Source: Clostridiales bacterium (GTDB taxonomy: Bacteria; Bacillota; Clostridia; Oscillospirales; CAG-272). From it: a stretch of DNA of 9,692 nt. The notes under the pieces are model-generated. The model saw nothing but the letters and a program-made list of their open reading frames with translations. It was not told the origin of the DNA and made no database searches. The DNA is taken from NCBI GenBank assembly GCA_016280525.1, contig JAEEGW010000069.1, positions 1 through 9,692 on the forward strand, given 5' to 3'. This document shows, in pieces, positions 6,240 through 9,692 of the stretch. Position 1 is the first letter of the stretch, and each line of letters opens with the position of its first letter. The translations under genes were made by a program, and so were the position numbers.

Positions 6240-6845
6240 ATGACTGATGGTGTAAAGATACCGCTCGTTTCGTTCAAATACGGCACGCCGGAACCGGTGA
6301 CGTTCCGCGAGACTATGGGAACGGATTGGTTTGACGAGGAAATGAAAGCGCGCACGGCGATGAGTATAAACGTGTATGACTACGACGCGAAAAAATACAA
6401 AGACGGCGACAGTCTCGTCGCAGCGGTCAAAGCCGGGATGTTTGATATGATAGAAAAAGCGCTTGAAAAAATGTCGGAAGTCTCCGTCGTCAGAGACAGA
6501 CCGCACGGGCGTCTTTCAAAAGCTCTGGAAAAAGAGCTGTCCGAGGCCGGCGTCACGGCGGAGGTGGACGTTTTCTCGTTTGCTTTGACGGAAGAGTCCG
6601 AGAGGCTGTGCAGCGAAGTGCGCGAATGTATAATAAACAGCGCATCGGTCGACAGAACGGACAGGCCCGCCCCGGGTTTTTTGGAAAAATTCAAATCTGA
6701 CTGTGTGCCGCCGCCAGATCCGGCGACTTTACCGGAAGGCTTTAAAATGTTTATGGGAATGGGTCAGTTCTGCCGCAGATGCGGAACAAAAAGAGAAAAC
6801 AACGCAAAATTCTGTACGGAATGCGGGGCAAAGTTCGATATATGA
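6240..6845 (+). CDS. zinc-ribbon protein with possible minimal SPFH-like region
   Basis: This 201-residue cytosolic protein ends in a compact zinc ribbon: Cys178-x2-Cys181 and Cys192-x2-Cys195, in the 'FCRRCGTKRENNAKFCTECG' form common at the end of bacterial membrane-associated and regulatory proteins. A Pro-rich linker (156-164) precedes it. Residues about 57-125 (long helix KAGMFDMIEKALEKMSE, then LSKALEKELSEAGVTAEVDVFSFALTEE) resemble the end of SPFH/prohibitin domains of the YdjI type, where a helix is followed by 'l...l...Gi.v..f.i..i'; those proteins also carry a C-terminal zinc ribbon. The rest of an SPFH domain is absent or highly diverged, so this is a hypothesis. No membrane segment is seen. 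The start is ATG 6240 with AAGGAG 6 nt upstream; the longer frame back to 6168 overlaps the promoter. First gene of the operon; its stop overlaps the GNAT start. Confidence 0.75.
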   Translation: MTDGVKIPLVSFKYGTPEPVTFRETMGTDWFDEEMKARTAMSINVYDYDAKKYKDGDSLVAAVKAGMFDMIEKALEKMSEVSVVRDRPHGRLSKALEKELSEAGVTAEVDVFSFALTEESERLCSEVRECIINSASVDRTDRPAPGFLEKFKSDCVPPPDPATLPEGFKMFMGMGQFCRRCGTKRENNAKFCTECGAKFDI

Positions 6846-7645
6846 TATTACAGACAAAAAGACTTATCCTTCGCCCGTGGGACGTGTCCGACGCGGAGCA
6901 GTGCTATAAATACGCGTCCGACCCGGACGTAGGCAGCCCCGCCGGCTGGCAGGCACACACGAGCGTGCAGGACAGCGAAATGATCATAAAAAGCGTTTTA
7001 TCAAAGCCGGAAACGTACGCGATAGTGCTGAAAGAAACTGGTCTGCCGGTTGGCAGCATAGGCTTGAAATTCCACAGCGATTTAGCCGATTTTGACGACG
7101 AATGCGAGCTCGGCTACTGGCTCGGCAAGCCGTACTGGGGGCAGGGAATAGTGCCCGAGGCGGCAAAAGAGCTTATACGTCACGCGTTTGAAGATCTTAA
7201 CCTTGAAAAAATCTGGTGCGGATTCTACGACGGAAACGAAAAATCAAAGCGCGTGCAGGAAAAGCTCGGCTTTAAATATATGTGGACTACGGAAAACGTT
7301 CCTGTTATAGACTTAGGCGAGTTCAGAGTCGGTCACGTCAATTGCATGACGAAAAAAGACTGGCAGATACAGAGGATAAATCATTTTGAGGGCTTGCTTG
7401 ATCAGATATCCGGCGCGGTAAAAAAACTGGATGATGCCTATAATGAATTTGAAACTCTTTCCCCGCAGATAAAGGAGCTTAGCGAATACTACGAAAGCTC
7501 TTTGTGGAGAAAAGATTTTGAGGACGACGAGGCGGGCGAGCTGCCAAAGGAGCTGAAACGCGGCGTTTTGTCCGAGGACGCGGTCTATGATCTTTTAGAG
7601 GAAATAAAAGAAATCAAGGAGAAAACAGGGTGTTTTTCGGAATAA
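6842..7645 (+). CDS. GNAT family N-acetyltransferase fused to a DUF4298 domain
   Basis: Residues 1-172 are a RimJ/RimL-type GNAT domain: opening ILQTKRLILRPW (2-13), the GELGYWLG-like strand ELGYWLGKPYWGQGIVPEAA (89-108) containing the acetyl-CoA loop G-Q-G, and the C-terminal NEKSKRVQEKLGF (132-144). Residues about 177-262 are a separate helical domain matching DUF4298, with the characteristic WRKDFEDDEAGELPKELKRG and VLSEDAVYDLLEE stretches. DUF4298 is usually a small stand-alone protein, or is joined to acetyltransferases as here. The acetyl acceptor is unknown; RimJ/RimL relatives modify protein N-termini or small amines. ATG 6842 overlaps the previous stop (ATGA) with no strong ribosome site, which points to coupled translation. 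The frame also reads upstream to 6779, but that part overlaps the zinc-ribbon coding sequence and lacks the family's start. Confidence 0.88.
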   Translation: MILQTKRLILRPWDVSDAEQCYKYASDPDVGSPAGWQAHTSVQDSEMIIKSVLSKPETYAIVLKETGLPVGSIGLKFHSDLADFDDECELGYWLGKPYWGQGIVPEAAKELIRHAFEDLNLEKIWCGFYDGNEKSKRVQEKLGFKYMWTTENVPVIDLGEFRVGHVNCMTKKDWQIQRINHFEGLLDQISGAVKKLDDAYNEFETLSPQIKELSEYYESSLWRKDFEDDEAGELPKELKRGVLSEDAVYDLLEEIKEIKEKTGCFSE

Positions 7646-8046
7646 AAAAGAAAAAGATAGAGTCTTTTGATACAATATCGTTTCATACGAGCGGCATGCG
7701 CCACAGCACGTATTACGATATAGTAAATAAAGACGGCAAAGCGGAGATAACGCAGTATCATATAAAAAGATCGGAAGATATAGAAGAGCGCGTTATTGAA
7801 AAACAGGTCGTATGCGACGCGGACGGGTTCATAAAGCTCTTGAACGACTGCGGCGTCATGTCCTGGGACGGCTTTTACGGCAAACATCCGAGGGGCGTAC
7901 GTGACGGGACCATGTTTGATTTCAGCGCGACTGTCAACGGCGGTGTTGAGATCAGCGCAAGAGGCTCGCAGAATTTTCCCCGGCATTACCGCGACTTCAC
8001 GGACGGGCTGCACGGGTTTTTGAACAACGGCGAAAACGGTCGGTAA
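7630..8046 (+). CDS. conserved-looking hypothetical protein, 138 residues
   Basis: The start is GTG 7630 with AAGGAG at 7616-7621, 8 nt upstream; the next possible start (ATG 7696) has no good site. It overlaps the GNAT-DUF4298 gene by 16 bp, so the two are coupled. The protein is soluble, alpha/beta, with a basic N-terminus (KKKK at 6-9), a strand-rich first half (DTISFHTSGMRHSTYYDI), a central CDADGFIKLLNDCGVMSWDGFYG segment, and a C-terminal GGVEISARGSQNFPRHYRDFTDGLHGFL. The last motif (strand, 'G-S-x-N-F-P-x-x-Y-R-x-F' and an amphipathic helix) looks like a genuine conserved core, but I cannot name the family. No signal peptide, membrane segment or obvious catalytic motif is visible. Third gene of the operon. 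Confidence 0.8.
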   Translation: MFFGIKKKKIESFDTISFHTSGMRHSTYYDIVNKDGKAEITQYHIKRSEDIEERVIEKQVVCDADGFIKLLNDCGVMSWDGFYGKHPRGVRDGTMFDFSATVNGGVEISARGSQNFPRHYRDFTDGLHGFLNNGENGR

Positions 8047-8066
8047 ACGATTTAAGGAGAAAACGT

Positions 8067-8708
8067 ATGATAGTAAGTGCAGGTTACAGAAAAAACGGTT
8101 TTGACGCGTTCGGCGGCAAGGTGTTGAGAAAAGGCGACATGAGCCACTGGATGAACGACCCGGACAGGACCGACCCGGACGGCGTCGCGCTCGGACTCAG
8201 TGATGAAGTCGTGGAGGTGAAGCGCGACTTTTTCGGACTTCTGCCGACCATAAGCTCGATCTGGATGGAAAATCCGGAATGTAAGATCAACATGACGAAG
8301 AAGAACGAAAAGCTGTTTCAGAAAAACAACGTAATAATACGCGGCAGATACGACACGTCCGCGGAGGCATTCGCGCGCGAATATCATCTGCGTTTCCTTC
8401 ATCTTGACGTGAAGCTCGCGACAGTCGGCGATTATTTCGATCGCGGGGTCGACGTTATAACGCTGCGCTTTTACGAAGACGGCAAGCCGTACATACATAT
8501 GGACTGCATGTGCCAGGGCATATCCGCCGGGTCAATGGGCGGCGGCGAGGTCAGCTTTGATCTGCCGGAGGATTTTTATCTGACGATGACGGCGGAAGAG
8601 ATAGCCGGAAAGTGCTGGCGCAGCAAAACGATACTTAATAACGGTATATTGCAGGAATTTATGCAAAAAGCAAAAGAGAAAAACGGATATTTTCTCAATT
8701 TCAAATAA
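8067..8708 (+). CDS. hypothetical protein, 213 residues
   Basis: I do not recognise this protein. The ATG at 8067 has an AAGGAGA site at 8054-8060 and lies 20 bp after the previous stop. The sequence is soluble and mixed alpha/beta: an N-terminal Gly-rich stretch (GYRKNGFDAFGGKVLRKG, 6-23), DPDRTDPDG (31-39), a hydrophobic strand FFGLLPTISSIWM (55-67), a central helix AEAFAREYHLRFLHLD (99-114), strands DVITLRFYEDGKPYIHMDC (129-147), a Gly-rich turn CQGISAGSMGGGEVSFDLP (149-167), then a C-terminal helical segment with ILNNGILQEFMQKAKEK. The Gly-rich turn followed by a strand could be a ligand or nucleotide loop, but it does not match a Walker A motif. It has no transmembrane segment. Fourth gene of the operon. 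Confidence 0.8.
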   Translation: MIVSAGYRKNGFDAFGGKVLRKGDMSHWMNDPDRTDPDGVALGLSDEVVEVKRDFFGLLPTISSIWMENPECKINMTKKNEKLFQKNNVIIRGRYDTSAEAFAREYHLRFLHLDVKLATVGDYFDRGVDVITLRFYEDGKPYIHMDCMCQGISAGSMGGGEVSFDLPEDFYLTMTAEEIAGKCWRSKTILNNGILQEFMQKAKEKNGYFLNFK

Positions 8709-8723
8709 TGAAAGGAAACCGCC

Positions 8724-9122
8724 ATGAAACTTTTGGGAGTGGAAAAACTGGAAAACAGTCTGTATTCGGAATGGAACCTTACATACAGAGTCGGCTGGGG
8801 ACATATCTGCCGCGCCGCGTCGCTTATTTACGAGTATACGCAGGACCCGGAAGTGTTCGTAGGCGACGCGAGCGGCGAAAAGGAAGTGACTTTTGAAAGC
8901 GCGCAAGAGATAAACAAGCTTGAAGAGGAAGGATATCTTATAATACGCGGCGTGTCCGATATACTTAAAGTCCCGGTAATGATAACGTTTTACAATCAGC
9001 TCGATATAGTAAAGGTCACGGTCATATCGGCTACGGAAGAATTCATGGAAGCCAATTATAAAAATTTCAATCTGTCCATGTGTCAGTTTATGGACTCGAT
9101 CGAAATAGCGATGTACGGGTAA
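8724..9122 (+). CDS. hypothetical protein, 132 residues
   Basis: The ATG at 8724 is preceded by AAAGGA at 8711-8716 (7 nt spacing) and lies 15 bp after the previous stop. The protein is small, acidic and cytosolic. It has an N-terminal amphipathic region (LENSLYSEWNLTYRVGWGHI), an acidic central part (SGEKEVTFESAQEINKLEEEGY), a hydrophobic strand pair (LKVPVMITFYNQLDIVKVTVI, 81-101) and a C-terminal helical end EANYKNFNLSMCQFMDSIEIAMYG. The compact fold and the neighbouring genes suggest a partner or cofactor of the other operon proteins, but I know no family for it. Last gene of the operon; a repeat unit begins 21 bp after its stop and no U-tract terminator is seen between them. Confidence 0.78.
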   Translation: MKLLGVEKLENSLYSEWNLTYRVGWGHICRAASLIYEYTQDPEVFVGDASGEKEVTFESAQEINKLEEEGYLIIRGVSDILKVPVMITFYNQLDIVKVTVISATEEFMEANYKNFNLSMCQFMDSIEIAMYG

Positions 9123-9143
9123 GCTGATCCCCTTACGCCTTGC

Positions 9144-9367
9144 AGGGGCGACCGTTGGTCGTCCGTTGTAGGGGAGGGGTTTCCCCTCCCGAGTGAAGAG
9201 TGAAGAGTGAATAGTGAATAGGTAAGGTGTCCCTTCGGGACGATCCGTGCGCTTCGCGCATTTGGGTGGTCCCACCCCTCAATACCCCCCAACCCCCCTC
9301 TTACCCCTCCCGCAATCTCCAAACGAGATTGAGGGGGCGCGGATAAAGAATTCAGAATTAAGAATGT
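9144..9367 (+). repeat. hairpin-rich repeat unit 4 (224 bp), second cluster
   Basis: Part of the gene-free stretch 9123-9692. It has the same head hairpin as units 1-3 (9146-9164, loop GTT) but a different linker: a GGGAGGGG-TTT-CCCCTCCC hairpin (9172-9190) and then GAGTGAA/GAATAGT-type short repeats (9191-9220). Hairpin 1 is GTCCC-TTC-GGGAC (9229-9241); hairpin 2 TGCGC-TTC-GCGCA (9248-9260), as in unit 1; C-rich block 9269-9311; hairpin 3 CAATCTC-CAAAC-GAGATTG (9313-9331); and an AT-rich tail (9341-9365). Confidence 0.85.
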
Positions 9368-9603
9368 AGGGGCGACCGTTGGTCGTCCGTTGCAGGGGAG
9401 GGGTTTTCCCTCCCGAGTGAAGAGTGAAGAGTGAATAGTGAATAGGTAAGGTGTCCCTTTGGGACGAATTATGGTGGGTCCCCACCCCTCACGGGAACCC
9501 CCATTGCTCACAATGTTCGCAACGGGGAACCCCTTTGCTCGGCTTCGCCGAGAACTCCCCATACCCCCCTGTCCCCTCCCATCATTTTTACAAATGATGG
9601 GGC
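9368..9603 (+). repeat. hairpin-rich repeat unit 5, second cluster, expanded
   Basis: Head hairpin at 9370-9388; linker hairpin GGGAGGG-GTTTT-CCCTCCC (9396-9414) and GAGTGAA-type repeats (9415-9445); hairpin 1 GTCCC-TTT-GGGAC (9453-9465); hairpin 2 GGTGG-GTCC-CCACC (9473-9486), as in unit 2; two extra hairpins CATTG-CTCA-CAATG (9502-9515) and CTCGGC-TTC-GCCGAG (9538-9552) inside the C-rich block; hairpin 3 CCCATCATTT-TTAC-AAATGATGGG (9578-9601). The insertions make it longer than the other units. Confidence 0.83.
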
Positions 9604-9692
9604 GGACGAACCCCGCTTGCGGTGCCCGAAGAAATCTGCGCGTCACTGCCGTGACTGTGCTTGATTTCTTTCGACCGCTGCGCTTTCCTCGC
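9604..9692. other. nested stem-loop region after the second repeat cluster
   Basis: No gene is seen. AGAAATC (9630-9636) pairs with GATTTCT (9663-9669), and inside it GTCAC (9642-9646) pairs with GTGAC (9651-9655) around a TGCC loop. The region may be another part of the repeat family or the edge of an unseen feature beyond the window; it does not resemble a tRNA. Confidence 0.5.

Noticed and set aside
9083..9646. Minus-strand open frame of 187 codons across units 4 and 5
   Set aside because: Same reason: it runs through hairpins, C-rich blocks and GAGTGAA repeats, giving low-complexity peptide, and overlaps the real gene at 8724-9122. No ribosome site or family match.

Overview
The window looks like a chromosomal segment of an endospore-forming member of the Clostridia, probably a gut or environmental lineage known mainly from metagenomes. 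The main evidence is an uninterrupted sporulation sigma factor K gene with a pro-peptide-like N-terminus, followed by a SipL-like spore morphogenesis gene (DUF3794/SPOCS repeats plus a LysM-like tail). Strong AGGAG-type ribosome sites, GTG and TTG starts, ATGA-overlapping gene pairs and two Cys lipoproteins also fit this group. The assignment is by family recognition, not by a database search.

Layout. (1) 2-633, plus strand: the 3' end of a DUF421 (YetF-type) membrane protein gene, overlapping by ATGA a DUF4363 gene. (2) 636-2206, minus strand: a Ppx/GppA phosphatase gene overlapping by ATGA a small lipoprotein gene; this pair converges on the first with only 2 bp between stop codons. (3) 2314-4536, plus strand: sigK then a sipL-like gene. 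(4) 4537-5190: non-coding, built from three copies of a roughly 225-bp hairpin-rich unit. (5) 5235-6056, minus strand: a lipoprotein with YD-type repeats, with a strong intrinsic terminator and a consensus sigma-A promoter. (6) 6240-9122, plus strand: a five-gene operon driven by a near-consensus extended -10 promoter. It encodes a zinc-ribbon protein with a possible minimal SPFH-like part, a GNAT acetyltransferase fused to DUF4298, and three small cytosolic proteins I do not recognise. (7) 9123-9692: non-coding, two more copies of the repeat unit and a nested stem-loop.

The sporulation pair makes functional sense: SigK drives late mother-cell genes, and SipL-type proteins work with SpoIVA in coat assembly. 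The Ppx/GppA protein may act on polyphosphate or (p)ppGpp. The five-gene operon is compact and probably cotranscribed, but its function cannot be read from the sequence.

The most unusual structure is the repeat family. Five units with the same start-to-start spacing (226, 224 and 224 bp) share a fixed order of hairpins whose stems change by paired substitutions, and a C-rich block that gives a candidate G-quadruplex on the minus strand. Units sit just after the stop codons of both plus-strand operons and, in direct orientation, bracket the 4.6-kb lipoprotein/operon segment.
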